In this document: piece by piece, positions 44,483-55,977 of the stretch
Layout: every line of letters starts with the position of its first letter
How positions within the stretch are numbered: the stretch's first letter is position 1
NCBI GenBank assembly: GCA_947359465.1
Contig: OX375877.1
Coordinates: 53,267,944-53,331,943, forward strand
Direction: 5' to 3'
Origin: Metellina segmentata
Taxonomy: Eukaryota > Arthropoda > Arachnida > Araneae > Tetragnathidae
DNA length: 64,000 bases
Program-made: the position numbers and the translations under genes
The notes under the pieces: model-generated
Seen by the model: only the letters and a program-made list of their open reading frames with translations
What the model was told of the DNA's origin: nothing
Databases searched by the model: none

Positions 44483-45783
44483 CAGAGGCTGTTCACCCAT
44501 TTTTTAGACAATGTATATTGTATTCACAAAACTAAATTACACAAAATTCTTGTGTTTTAAATGTTCTATTTGATAGCCCTTATTCTGAACTATCTTTCGA
44601 CACCGTAATTTCCAGGATAATAATGCCTTTTGAAGTGTCAGAAGAGGTATTCTATCCCATTCCTCCTGAACAGCTTTCCAGAGACCTGTAAGGGTTGTGG
44701 GACGACGTTTGGATAATGCAGATTTTAAAAGTCCGAAAGCACAAAAATCCATAGGTGATACATCGGGAGATTTAGTAGGGATATCAGTGAAGGGTATGGC
44801 CTTGATACTGGTTTTTTGTTCCATTTCTTTTAGGAAATTTACAGTGGATTTTGATGTGTGACTGCTAGCTTTGTCTTGATGGAGTTCCACAGATTGATGG
44901 CACTGTAGATAAAGCGATGGTATTTCATTCAGAAAAATTGGCGATAAAATATGTTCCTGATAGTATTTGGAGTTAATCTTGACATTTTTTTCCACTCTCT
45001 TTATTTTTAACTTGCCATTATATGAAAAACCAGCAACAATCATGAATCCCTTAGAAAAACTTTCTTTCGATTTTGTGAACCATGTACTTAAATTTTTTTC
45101 TCCCCTTTTATGATAATAAATGGCTCTGTTTTTGCTGCAATCATTTAAATACACCCATGATTCATCTATTGTGACAATTTTTTTCCATTTTTCTTTGGAT
45201 AAGTGTTTCTCATATAGAATTCGGCAGCGTGTCCTGCGTTCAGCGATATGCTTTGGAGAAAGACGACGCACATTGCGCTTTTTCGCTTTCTTAAGATTTA
45301 AATCTATGTTTATCATTTTGTTTACAGTGGACACCGAGCATTTTAATGATTTTGCAACTGTCCTTTGAGTAGGGGGATTTTCTTTTAACATTAAACAACG
45401 TACCTTTGCAATAGTCGAAGATGTCCGTTTCTTCCTTGGATACTTGTTTGGAATTTTTGTCCCACTTGAGGCTCCAATTTGACGTTTTTTCCTTTTTTAT
45501 TGACGATATTACCTATCGACGCTTTAGATATCACAAAACCATGACTCTCACATCGTTTTTGGATAACGGAATATGAATATTTCTCTTCGGAAAGAGCATA
45601 AATATAGCCTTCGAACCACTGTTTCGTTAAAAACGCCATTTTGAATAAAAACAAACCTCTCAAGCTGCAGACGATAATTTTGACTTTTAAAAACATAGTA
45701 CAACTGCAATTATTTCTTTTGCAGCAAACGATTTTTTTATACCGCTAACCAAAATCGTCTAAAAAATGTGCGAACAGCCTCTG
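44483..45783 (-). mobile_element. DD41D mariner-like transposon, 1301 bp, TA target
   Basis: Inverted ends CAGAGGCTGTTCACCCATTT (left) and CAGAGGCTGTTCGCACATTT (right, reverse complement), continuing TTTAGAC. TA on both sides (44481-44482, 45784-45785). One transposase gene fills the element. Confidence 0.92.
44537..45639 (-). pseudogene. DD41D mariner transposase, one frameshift
   Basis: Read from ATG 45639 (MAFLTKQWFEGYIYALSEEK). The first about 45 codons are in one frame; a 1-nt indel in the A-runs complementary to 45485-45498 shifts it, and the rest is open to the TAA at 44537-44539. Expected protein is about 368 residues. N-terminal HTH motifs include TQRTVAKSLKCSVSTVNKM. Catalytic Asp residues are in VTIDESWVYLND, ELHQDKASSHTS and SPDVSPMDFCAF, with 41 residues between the last two. 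DD41D is the signature of the rosa-type mariner branch. Apart from the indel I see no stop in the catalytic domain, so the copy is young or the indel recent. It would act on the TIRs at 44483 and 45783. Confidence 0.9.
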
Positions 45784-45785
45784 TA

Positions 45786-46063
45786 TGTGATCAAGTAGAT
45801 TTTGTTTAACTACCACAATATCTATTTTAAAATCGTAATACTGATATGATAATTTTGTTATTAAATGTTTGGGTTATAGATTGAGATTGGGGAATTGAAA
45901 TTGTTGTTACTACTGGCTTATCATAAATATTGAAAAAATACAGAATAAAGTTTTGAGACATCGTTTATCGAAGTACAAAAGGTCGTATGTCTATTAGCTG
46001 CATTTTTCAAAAGAGAGAAAAAAAAACCTAATTTTTCTTCATGATTTTATTTTATTATTAGAT
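45786..46063. other. No feature recognised
   Basis: Short AT-rich spacer. Confidence 0.35.
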
Positions 46064-46064
46064 A

Positions 46065-46945
46065 CTAGCCACTTCGTGGCTAGACCGGCGTTGCCTGTGT
46101 CAGTTGTTTTTGTGGGATTATTGGTTTACTTCTCAAATCAAGTGAGAGCATGACATTACAATCTCTTTCGAAATTATAAATATTTAATTAAACAGGATTT
46201 ATGAAAAATGAAACGTGTAAAGTTAAATAAAATGTGTAATAAAAATGTAAAATAAAATGTGTAAATCTATCTGATTTTCCGCAGATTTCAAATCCGTTGA
46301 AATTTTCAATCCATCTTTACGATGCCCATTTTACAAAAAAGAACTAAACAATGCCAGCCAAAATGTTAAACATTTTTTTTTGCTTTCCTTTGTTGAAATC
46401 GTAAGAGCTTAAGAAATGTAATCTGTTTATTTTTTGAAAGCGAAGGTTGACGTGACGTCACAATCTCTTGCAAAAATATAAAAGGTATTAAATTAAAAAA
46501 TTTTATTTATTATTATAAGAAAATCATATTTTCAGGTATCTATGTGATATAAAACTTTTCATAGTTTTCAAATCCGTTGAAATTTTTAATCTATCTTTAA
46601 CGGTCTAGGTGATAGAAAAAAGAATTACATAGCACCAGTTAAAAGTTTACTTGTTTTTCATCGTCTGCTGGAAAATGAAAACGGAAACGAAAAAAAAATT
46701 TCGAATCTGTGATCTTTTATACTGTTGCATTCTAAAAAAAAAAAACAGTAATAATTAAATTTCATTAAATTTATTTTAAAAAGTTCTAGATTGAATTTCA
46801 AATTTCGCTTCGACCCAAAAATTGTAAAAAGTTTGGACTATTTGTGTACCAAATACCATTACTGTAAGTGCCTTAGATTCGTCAGGACTTTGTGTGCTGA
46901 AAACAAACAAACAGACAGACAGACACTTCCTTTTATAATAATAGA
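46065..46945 (-). mobile_element. Helitron group H2, complete 881 bp
   Basis: Minus strand: start TCTATTATTATAAAAGGAAG, H2 interior (GAATGCAACAGTATAAAAG, two AACGGATTTGAAA blocks), and the perfect terminal hairpin CTAGCCAC-GAA-GTGGCTAG at 46083-46065, with T next. Confidence 0.85.
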
Positions 46946-47100
46946 AAGTACTTTGGGGTTTGTTATTGGACCAGCTGATGGCAAGAGATTTTGTCACCAT
47001 GTGGAAATCACAAAATGCCACACATAGCAATAACAAAAGAAAAAAAATGGAATTTTTGACATAAAACATTTTGCACTTTGAGTGACGATATATTTCTGTA

Positions 47101-47311
47101 GGTTGTTAGAAAAAGGGCCAATGTCCAAATTTGCTTATTTCTTATTATGTCTACTAATCACTTCAGAGCAATGAAATTTATAATAGGAAAAGTTTCAATG
47201 TACATTATGAAAGTATAAAAACATTGGAAAGTAATTTATATACTCTGTATTAAAAATAAAAATTACTAAATAAGCTGTTACCGAAAGGATATTATCCCAT
47301 TTCTACCAAAG
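47101..47311 (-). mobile_element. Mariner-like MITE, 211 bp, TA on both sides
   Basis: Minus strand starts CTTTGGTAGAAATGGG and has the same interior as the MITE at 28336 (CGGTAACAGCT, ACTTTCCAATGTTTT). TA flanks at 47099-47100 and 47312-47313. Confidence 0.75.
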
Positions 47312-47313
47312 TA

Positions 47314-48654
47314 TAGATTTATTTTACGAATTCAAATTTACAGGGTCTAGAACAATTTTTGAACAGATAAATAATTTTGATTTCAACACTTTAAGACTTC
47401 TTAGAGACATAGTAACTGTATAATTCTGTATCGGGAGTTGATGTTTCTTAACGATTTCAGTTCAATCCAGTAATCTGTCGCAATCAAACATTTTGTTTTT
47501 TCTTTCTATATTTAAATCTTTTTCGTGCAATTTTCATATCATACATTTTTGTTCTCAGTGTCTTTAGAGAAAGAAAGAATAAATAAATGAAATAAAATAA
47601 AAATACATAAAATTATGCATATTCGTTTGCCTTGGCCCTGATGTTGGATTGCGAAACTAATAAAAAAGACATAGGAAGTTTGAACAATTGTTTGATGTGA
47701 ATATTAAGATGTGCCCATTCATCAGTTTTAAATGAATAACGGAATTATAATCTGATAATCCAATTTACGGATCTCACAACATCCAGAAATTTTTTTTACT
47801 CCATTAGCATCCCAAATATCCAATTCGAAAAAACTAATTCATGTCCCCCTTTCTAAGTACTCGATTTAACATAAATTTAGCATCCCCTATTCGATTTTCT
47901 TCAAAACTTTCAAGAATTTATATGTTTTAGTCACCTTTTGGAATATTGGTTATATAACAGACCTTAGTTCATTCTAATTTTCTTGCATCCATTTTATAAC
48001 AGATTACCAGAATAGACAGTATAAAATCAATTGTGTGTTGATGTTAATAAAATATACTTCAGTATGTTAGGATAATTAGCTTGGTTATCTCGCATTGGAA
48101 TTAATCGTAGTTGTGCTTCTATCCTCATTTTAACTAACGTTGGAATCAATTATGTAATGCCGTTTTCATTTATATAATTTTGAGAGGATTGTTTTATATA
48201 CATTCCTTAATTCCTTAATCTCGCTTTTGCTTCAACCTTCTGATGAAATAGAGCATTTAGGCGGAGTCACTGTCATTACTTACTTAACTTACAGTTTGAA
48301 CAATTAAACTGCAGTTTGATAAAAATTTCAGATGAGAGATTGTTATTATTCAATACTATCTGTAACGTTGTACGGTAGATTTCGAATTACGCCACTTAAG
48401 CTGTCCTTCACTCCACATAATCCAAAGACACACTAGCCCAAAGTTCACCCAGCACCGTATAATTTCGACATTGTGTGGGCCACCTAACCACGTTCATTAC
48501 GCCTGCACACCCGGTCCGAAGGTCATGTCAGGTACGAACAGCCTTTGTCCATACGACGCAAGATTTATCTTCCGGATGTTTCTTCTGGTTCTGAAATCAT
48601 AAGATAAGACAGTTGAAACGCCTCTTTGTAACGCTAGACTTTTAAGTCTTGCCC
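47314..48654. other. No gene recognised
   Basis: AT-rich to about 48350. 48370-48600 is GC-richer (ACACCCGGTCCGAAGGTCAT) but without a frame or motif I can name. Confidence 0.4.
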
Positions 48655-48868
48655 CCCGGCTGGTGCACCTTAAATCTATCGAGACTGAAAGTCCTCAAGT
48701 TGGGTTGGTGTGGAAGTTTGGAGAGTGGGGTGCCAGCTCAGGTGTTACCCCGTCATCTAACCGTGGTCGAAAAATACGTGGTGTTGTCCTCGGATCTTTC
48801 CCATAGGAGATAGATCCCAGATCGTCGTTAATAGCCCGTTGTGTTGCTCTAGTATGACGTTAATTAAA
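48655..48868 (+). repeat. SINE A/B, headless
   Basis: Starts at GGCTGGTGCACC and runs through TTTGGAGAGTGGGGTGCC to TAGTATGACGTTAATTAAAA. The tRNA head is missing. Confidence 0.75.
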
Positions 48869-48879
48869 AGTTACCATTA

Positions 48880-48956
48880 CTTCGTATCTGTCCCATAGGG
48901 GATTGATCCCGGACCGTCATCAATAGCCCGTTGTGTTGCTCTAACACGATATTAAT
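48880..48956 (+). repeat. SINE A/B 3' fragment, directly repeated
   Basis: TGTCCCATAGGGGATTGATC, GGACCGTCATCAATAGCCCG, then TAACACGATATTAATAAA. It follows the previous SINE in the same orientation. Confidence 0.7.
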
Positions 48957-49029
48957 AAAAAAAATTACCAAAAAAAAATCTTTCTTGCCCACAGTACTGT
49001 TCCGATTTTAAAGACGTATTCACGTCAAA

Positions 49030-49640
49030 ATGTGACCCTAAAGTATACTCCAAGTCACTGTGGAATATATGGTAATGAAGAAACTAACCAATTGGCAAAG
49101 GCTGGAGCACAGTTGCCCAATCAAAATCTCCTTACCTTAGTGTAACACATCAAGAGGTTTAAATACTCATCTATAAGGACGGATAGACTTTAAATTTACA
49201 AAGAGATGTCTACAGAAAAGAACTGGAATCGTTTATTGAGAGGAATGAAGTTCCCATCCCTGGTTCTATGCCCAGTGCTGCAGGCTTGGTTTTGACTTTT
49301 CGCCGAACATATTACTACCTACAGAGACACTTACACCGCATTTGGAGAGTAGACGAAATGATTGGTTGGTTGTTTTTTGGAGTTTTATGGCGCAAGGGCC
49401 ATATTTGGCCATACTGCGTCATACACAGACATACAGTATGAAGTAACAGACACACACAATGAAAGTTTTACTGACACAGAGGAAAGAAATACGCCCAGGG
49501 AGATTTGCACCTGACAGAAATTGAACCTACGTTGTCAACAACTCGAAGGTTGTTAGCGCAGTGGACATATCCATTAAGCTACGGCGTCCCCACGAAACGA
49601 CTGGAGACCACCTTCTAGGAATTATTTTATAATTCCTAGG
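49030..49640 (+). pseudogene. LINE fragment (RNase H and downstream), split by a SINE
   Basis: Plus frame VTLKYTPSHCGIYGNEETNQ then LAKAGAQ is the C-terminal part of a LINE-type RNase H (SHCGI-GNE---LAK). After a stop, FRRTYYYLQRHLHRIWRVDE matches the region that follows RNase H in such elements (TGH-YL--HL-R-). A type C SINE then interrupts at 49366, and the sequence seems to go on briefly after 49605. It is a different family from the remnant at 16075. Nonsense codons show decay. Confidence 0.65.
49366..49591 (-). repeat. tRNA-derived SINE, type C, with target duplication
   Basis: Minus strand: GGGGACGCCGTAGCTTAATG, TGACAACGTAGGTTCAATTT (B box region), CCCTGGGCGTATTTCTTTCC, and a 3' end GGCCAAATATGGCCCTTGCG. 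Flanked by the 13-bp duplication ACGAAATGATTGG / ACGAAACGACTGG (49353-49365 and 49592-49604, two differences). Confidence 0.88.
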
Positions 49641-51603
49641 CGTTCCTATTTAGATTTCTTCGTTGTGGCTGATATTTATATCTCAGGATAAATAAGAACT
49701 TGGATTGTATCGGATTTCTTCCGTTTATTCGAAATTTATGTTTTTTTTTTGTTCCTTAAAATGATGTTTTCCATATCAGTATTTACATAGGAAGTTCGTT
49801 GCATTTCAACAGAAGTCTGAAAAACATATTCGAAAAGCAAAATGAATGCTGGTATTCACATTTTGTAATTAATAACTTCTAATTAAGTGTAAAACTTTTG
49901 AATCTGCCCGAGTTATTAACCAATTTTCATCCGATAGTTCGTTATATTTCACTAGACGGCTGAGAAACATATTCGAAAAACAAAATGTGAATGCTGAATG
50001 CAAAATGCTAATCAATAGATTTTAATTGAGTGTACAATTTTCCAATTTGGCCGAGGCATTAACCCAATTTCCATCAGGTGTGTGATTTTTAGTTTGACTT
50101 ATTGTATATTTAAGGAGAGATATATTGTTTAGGTAATGAATTGCAAGTTATATTCCTTTATAGATGTGAAAGCATTTATAAGATAAGGAGCTCCTTATGG
50201 TCATAGTGTTGGAAATCGAACTTGGTTAATCTTGTAACCCTTTCTGTGTATCAGCAGTCAGTGACTGTGTCATTGAACAGGCTATTCAATTCAACGGAGA
50301 ACTATTTTCGACCACAGATCCCAGTGACATTTAGTTCGACCATTTTTTCGCGGTAAATTCTCATTACCGCTCTCCAAAAGAACAAAAACGAATTGCCTGA
50401 ACAAAAAAATTCCAAACCTCAGATTGTCCAGCCACGGCGGATAGGGCGCGGACTTTGTTTTCCTTCTGTGGCATCGCTACTATGGCTTCTTGTTCGTTTC
50501 GAAGGACCAGCAATGGAAGTAGAAAAAATATATACTTATTTAACAGAAAATCCACTTTGTGGGTTTCGTAGAAATTTCCTTTCTTTAAAAGTTCGACCAA
50601 AATTGCGCGAAACTTTTTATTTCCAGTATATTCTATGTTACAAAAATATCTGGCACAACAATGACATTTACGAAAACAACAATTTTTTTTTGGTTAACTA
50701 CTGGTTGGTGGCCTAATATGTGTTCTGGCAAAGGAAGTGGCAAAAGTTTTCATTTAGACTAAAAATTTATTTTCTGATATAAATACATTTAAAAGTTTCT
50801 ACCTATTTTTGAAGCTTATCAAAACATTGTATAGGTTATTTTAAGACAACAAAGAGTTTTAAGAGAGAACCCTTAGTAAAGGGTTCTCTCTTAAAACTCT
50901 TGTTCTCTGTATAAACTATTGTCTTGCTAAATTCTGTTTCGATGTATTTTAAAGATAGAAAATATTGCTTTGATTTTACCATTCTAAATTACTTACTGAA
51001 GTAATATTAACATGAAGACCCGCGATTTTTGTATCTCACAATACGACCTCAACGAACCCACCGGCTTGGAGCAAAAAGAGCCACCTAATGAAGCAGAATG
51101 AGGATGTTACTTGGCGTACCTCGAACTAGCAACCATCAAGTTATCAAGGAAATTATTTGAAAGAACATTCATCTAGGATTTCTTGTGGAATGGATGAAAA
51201 CCATGGAAGTAGGAAAGATAATGGAAGTGCCTTTACTTTGAACTGTTGAAGCCAAGACCTATCTTTCCTACTTCCATGATGAAAACGGACGGCTCCGCAC
51301 CGAATTGGGATGTAGTGATGCTACGTGATAATTATTTAAGATGAATTTAAACTGTGGTGAAAAGTTCTGAATATCTGAACTGTTTCACCTTTTTTGTATT
51401 TAATTTCAGTATTGACACGCGCATAGCAACTGTGCTGAAATTTATACGTATTCATGGTAGCGTTGTTTCTCACTATCCATGCCTTATTTAAATCCTTTCA
51501 TAACAAGACTATGATAAATGGCCAATCATACAACGGATGCATAACAAAATTTATTCATTTTGATCAAACTTCATTTATTTATTTACTTTAAACTTGACGG
51601 TAC
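49641..51603. other. No firm gene; two hairpins
   Basis: AT-rich. GC-richer patch at 50380-50540 with frames on both strands (50393-50716 plus, 50364-50600 minus), none recognisable. Perfect hairpin at 50852-50901 and a 19-bp inverted repeat at 51202-51278 (see findings). Confidence 0.35.
50852..50901. repeat. Perfect 23-bp-stem hairpin
   Basis: AAGAGTTTTAAGAGAGAACC at 50852 is mirrored by GGTTCTCTCTTAAAACTCTT ending at 50901. With the inner CTT/AAG pairs the stem is 23 bp and the loop AGTA. Confidence 0.95.
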
Positions 51604-51765
51604 TTGATCACTGGCTGTGTATAAACTTTTTTTCACCACTATCTGTCAACAACTTTTGTTGATCACTGGCTGTGTATAAACTTTTTTTCACCACTATCTG
51701 TCAACTTTTGTTGATCACTGGCTATGTATAAGCCTATTTCCAACACCTGTCAACTTGCCTTGCTT
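51604..51765 (+). repeat. Tandem repeat, about 55 bp, three units
   Basis: TTGATCACTGGCTGTGTATA starts at 51604, 51659 and 51712 (last with one change), followed by AACTTTTTTTCACCACTATC in the first two. Confidence 0.88.
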
Positions 51766-51955
51766 TCGCGTTTTATTCTTTTTTGAGCAATACTGGTAAA
51801 ACAATATTACTGGAAAACTCAATTTTTGATTAACACTAGTAAAACAATGAACTGTGTAGGTCGATATTTCCTCATGTTATTTCCTCATCCATGGCGATTT
51901 CGAATGTAATGATTTTTATATTTCGTGTCTCGTTTCGCTCGTAACATCACACAAC

Positions 51956-52413
51956 TAGGGATGCGACATCGATGTCGATGTTTTCAAAACATCAATGCAT
52001 TTAACATCGATGTACTGGAGCCGACGTTTTTGTAACATAGATGTTCGTACTTGTAGATATTTTATTTCTAATTAAAAAAGTACCGTTATAAAAATTTTAA
52101 AAACCAAATTGCATAATTTTTATAATCGGCTAATTGAACATACCTTTAGACCAAAGTGGCCAAAGGTGAAGGGTCTGAAAAGTAGGGATGCGACATCGAT
52201 GTCGATGGTTTCAAAACATTGATGTTTTATAAAATACATCGATTTATTGGAGCCGATGTCGCATCACTATTTGCTAAACCAGTATTAAGAAATGGGGGGA
52301 AAAAGTTTAAATACACTGAATTTTAAAAACATCGATGTTTTTGGGCTATGTATTATCAACATCGATGTTTTAATTTTGAACATCGATGTTTTGCTGTAGA
52401 TGTCGCATCAGTA
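51956..52413 (-). mobile_element. hAT-type dimeric MITE, exact 8-bp TSD
   Basis: TAGGGATGCGACATCGATG at the left, inverted TACTGATGCGACATC at the right, flanked by exact CACACAAC (51948-51955 and 52414-52421). A second TAGGGATGCGACATCGATG starts at 52184 in the interior. It is in inverted orientation relative to 18382 and rich in AACATCGATGTT. Confidence 0.92.
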
Positions 52414-52439
52414 CACACAACCCATGAAATTAATTAGAA

Positions 52440-53350
52440 ACTCCGCCTACTCGTGTCGTCACACAACCAATCAAAACTTTAATAGACACGGAAAAAACAG
52501 CAGAATCTAGCATTTTATATAATAATTAATAAGATAAGCATTGATATGCACATTCATTCTTCAAATGGAATAATATTTTCTCAAATAACCTTCGGTCATT
52601 AAACGTCTGAAGAATTTAATTAGACTGTCGAGATCTCTTCCCGAGTATTTTTGAAACAGTATTTTTATGCTATATAGCTTGATCACTAAATTGAATCCTT
52701 ACTGCATCCATTTTCCAATTCAGAGATATTACCCCTGAATGGAAACAATTTACTGTCCATAATCATGTCAGAATGGATTATTTAGCTATTATTTTGTTTA
52801 AAATGTTTTTTAATTTAAATTATTTTCGTAAAATGATACTCCAAATGCACATGACTAACAGAACAAAATGGCAGCAGAAAGATGATCGAAATATGACTCC
52901 GCCTACTCGTGTCGTCACACAACCAATCAAAACTTTAATAGACACGGAAAAAACAGCAGAATCTAGCATTTTATATAATAATTAATAAGATAAGCATTGA
53001 TATGCACATTCATTCTTCAAATGGAATAATATTTTCTCAAATAACCTTCGGTCATTAAACGTCTGAAGAATTTAATTAGACTGTCGAGATCTCTTCCCGA
53101 GTATTTTTGAAACAGTATTTTTATGCTATATAGCTTGATCACTAAATTGAATCCTTACTGCATCCATTTTCCAATTCAGAGATATTACCCCTGAATGGAA
53201 ACAATTTACTGTCCATAATCATGTCAGAATGGATTATTTAGCTATTATTTTGTTTAAAATGTTTTTTAATTTAAATTATTTTCGTAAAATGATACTCCAA
53301 ATGCACATGACTAACAGAACAAAATGGCAGCAGAAAGATGATCGAAATAT
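52440..53350 (+). repeat. Exact 456-bp tandem duplication
   Basis: ACTCCGCCTACTCGTGTCGT starts at 52440 and again at 52896. I compared the two units along their length and saw no difference. The unit has no ORF or element termini I recognise. Confidence 0.93.
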
Positions 53351-53487
53351 ACACAAGAGCTGAACACATTATTTTACGCTTCTTCTGAGATACTCAATTT
53401 TGTTTAAATTCACTTCATCAAATTACAAAAATCGGGTATTCAACTTGGATTAAAATGAGAACACAACTCGTCAGTTTAGTATACATA

Positions 53488-54064
53488 CACTACCCTACAA
53501 TAATGGACCGGACGCCAGCGGATTTGCATAACTTACTTGTACTTGTTTGGGGGTGTTTTTCGTGGTATGGCCTGGGACCTTTGCATGTTGTTCCTGATCA
53601 AATGAACGCCGACGCCTACATGAACATAACATTTTAGACAATCAGGTTCTTCCTACGCTCTGGCAATTTTTATCGAATGGACGAATGTTACTTCCAGGAC
53701 GACAACGCTTCATGTCATGTTGCAGTCTCTGTCAAGCAGTGGTATAAAGATATAGATGTAAAACGTCTTCCCTGTGGCCTGCTCAAAGTTCAGACCTAAA
53801 CCCCGTAGAACATGTGTGTGACGAATTAGAGCAACGCTTACGGATCAGGGAACCATGTCTGAAATCTACAGCTGAGCTGGCGACATTCTTGCAGCAGGAA
53901 TGGACACAAATACCCATAGCTGTGTATCAAAACCTTGTCGAAAATATGCCCAGAAGGGTTACCTGTGTAATTGCAGCACATGGGGGACCATCCCCTATTA
54001 AAGCATGTATTCTTTCCTTTATACCATCACATCTTGCTGTCCGGTCCATTATTGTAGGGTAGTG
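53488..54064 (+). mobile_element. Internally deleted Tc1-like element, 577 bp
   Basis: Inverted ends CACTACCCTACAATAATGGA, then CCGGAC, identical on both sides for 26 bp, with TA at 53486-53487 and 54065-54066. It keeps only the 3' half of a transposase gene. Confidence 0.9.
53545..54010 (+). pseudogene. Tc1-like transposase, C-terminal half, frameshifted
   Basis: Frames in order: VLVWGCFSWYGLGPLHVVP then QMNADAYMNI; FQDDNASCHVAVSVKQWYK, with the second catalytic Asp; PVEHVCDELEQRLRIREP, with the Glu; and ENMPRRVTCVIAAHGG at the end. This is the usual order of a Tc1 catalytic domain. The HTH and first catalytic Asp are deleted and at least two frameshifts separate the pieces, so it cannot make transposase. 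The intact TIRs mean it could have been moved by transposase from another copy. Confidence 0.8.
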
Positions 54065-54116
54065 TACCTATTACAAGTCGATTCAATGTTCTAGATTAGA
54101 TTTTGTTCTAGATTAA

Positions 54117-55011
54117 AGGGGTCCGTTACACACAAATCGTCAAATTTTCGATTTTTTTTTTATTATTTTAAGAAATTATATCAGTGTTTTCTCTGCTTAA
54201 AATGACGTCTAAATCATGTTTCTATCTAAATTAGAACTAGAGATATAGTAATTTTAGTGGTGCGTTGTTTTGAAAATCTAACACTATGACAGCTGTTGTC
54301 ATGGCGACAATATCAGTGAAAGACGTTATTTAAGTCTACGGAGACCTTTAAACTATGCAGAAAAAAGGTACAACTTGCAAAAATCAAACTAAACCAAAGA
54401 TTTAAGAGGAAAGAAGAAGTTAGGTACTCAACTGGATGCTTTTAAAGGGTATTTAAACATTTTATTAAATGTAAATCTGTTTTTAAAACCCTAAATGCGT
54501 TTTTCTCCATGATACATTTTTTCAAGATTTCCTGTATTCAAATTGATATAAGTCAAAAACCGATAAAGTTTAAGGGTTGAAATTTGGAATATATCTTTTT
54601 CAAACATTATACTTTGATTTTGATTCAGCAAATTTGAAACAAATATTTACTTTTAAAAATATGACTTTAAAAAAAAGGTACCTTAAAATTTTCAAAATGT
54701 TTCATTCAAATATTTTTATTTTTTTATTAAATTAATATTTTTTAAATTGCTGAATCGAAATTAAAGTTTATAAATTTGTGAATAATTTACTGCAAGAATT
54801 TTGAACATTGATCAAGAATATTTTGAGTTTTAGCAATTTAAAATGACCCCTCTTTTTTTCAAAATTTTTTTATTTAAAATTTTTAATAAACTTCTGGAAA
54901 CATTTTGTGTTGTGATTTCGTTTATTAGTTAGATGGGTAATCAGTACAAAAAAAAATTCAAAATTCTAAATTAATTAATAATAAACAATTTTCAGCGTGT
55001 CCCGGAACCCC
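54117..55011. mobile_element. TTAA-flanked MITE-like element, about 895 bp
   Basis: TTAA then AGGGGTCCGTTACACAC at the left (TTAA 54113-54116), and right end, in reverse complement, GGGGTTCCGGGACACGC next to TTAA 55012-55015. TTAA targets point to piggyBac-type elements. The interior is AT-rich and non-coding. Confidence 0.65.
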
Positions 55012-55095
55012 TTAATATTAATAAAGTTACATTAGTTCTAGATTTTGAGATATTAAATTATTGAACTTTCTGTTACTTCTATGTTATTTTAAAAG

Positions 55096-55385
55096 GCCAC
55101 GACTGCACAGTTGGAAGAGCAGAGGATTAGCAATTGGAGAATTGCATGTCTGAAACTCGATCGAATCAAAGACAGTTTGTATATGGGGGTTGGTGCACGT
55201 TAAAACTGCCGTGGCCTCAAATGTCCTCACGTTAGGGTGTGTGTGTAGAACTTTGGAGAGTGTAGTGCTAGCTTAGGTTTGACCTCGTCATCTGATCGTG
55301 GTTCAAAATAACAGAGGTTTTAACCTCGAACCGTTCTCTACTAGACAATCACCTATACCCCGTTGTGTTGCTCCAGTCCAGCGTT
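55096..55385 (+). repeat. tRNA-derived SINE, type A
   Basis: GGCCACGACTGCACAGTTGG, GAAACTCGATCGAATC (decayed B box), TGGTGCACGTTAAAACTGCC, and tail ending near CAGCGTTAATTC. Confidence 0.75.
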
Positions 55386-55977
55386 AATTCATCTACCTAC
55401 CTATTTCAGTTTAAAAATAAATTAGTGACTGGTCAAGCACTATGTATCAAACCGAATATATATTGAAAGTCTCATTATACGAGTACTTGGGAAATTTCTT
55501 TATCCATGTTTCTTAGATATAAAGTAGACATAAATTCAAACAATTAAAAAAATTTTGAATTTGAAAAATTTGTTCAGATCTATGGCGAAGTAATAAATTT
55601 TTAAAACATGTGTTTTGAAGAAATTTTTTTAGCTGAGGAAATTGTGTAAGTTAAGACTGCTCAGTTCAGTTTTCAGGAACTACCGTAAGATGTGTGCTAA
55701 AAGTGTGGTTTTCAAATAGAAAATATTCATTGAAACGTTTTAACTATGTTTTAAATTCGGGATATTTTTTAAAAGTAACCTTCAAATTATTTTTTGTGGA
55801 AATTATTGTTATCTTGAATCCAATCCTTTGAATTTTATCTGAAATTCATTCCAACATGTCAAAAATGGAATGGAATGAAGGTTATCGCTTAGACTTTCAC
55901 TTTTAATTGTTTCCATTACAAACTAATTTTATCAACTCTGATTCAGTCCACATTTCTTTTTTATTAATAGATTTAGA
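55386..55977. other. AT-rich spacer, no feature recognised
   Basis: Lies between two type A SINEs. Confidence 0.4.
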
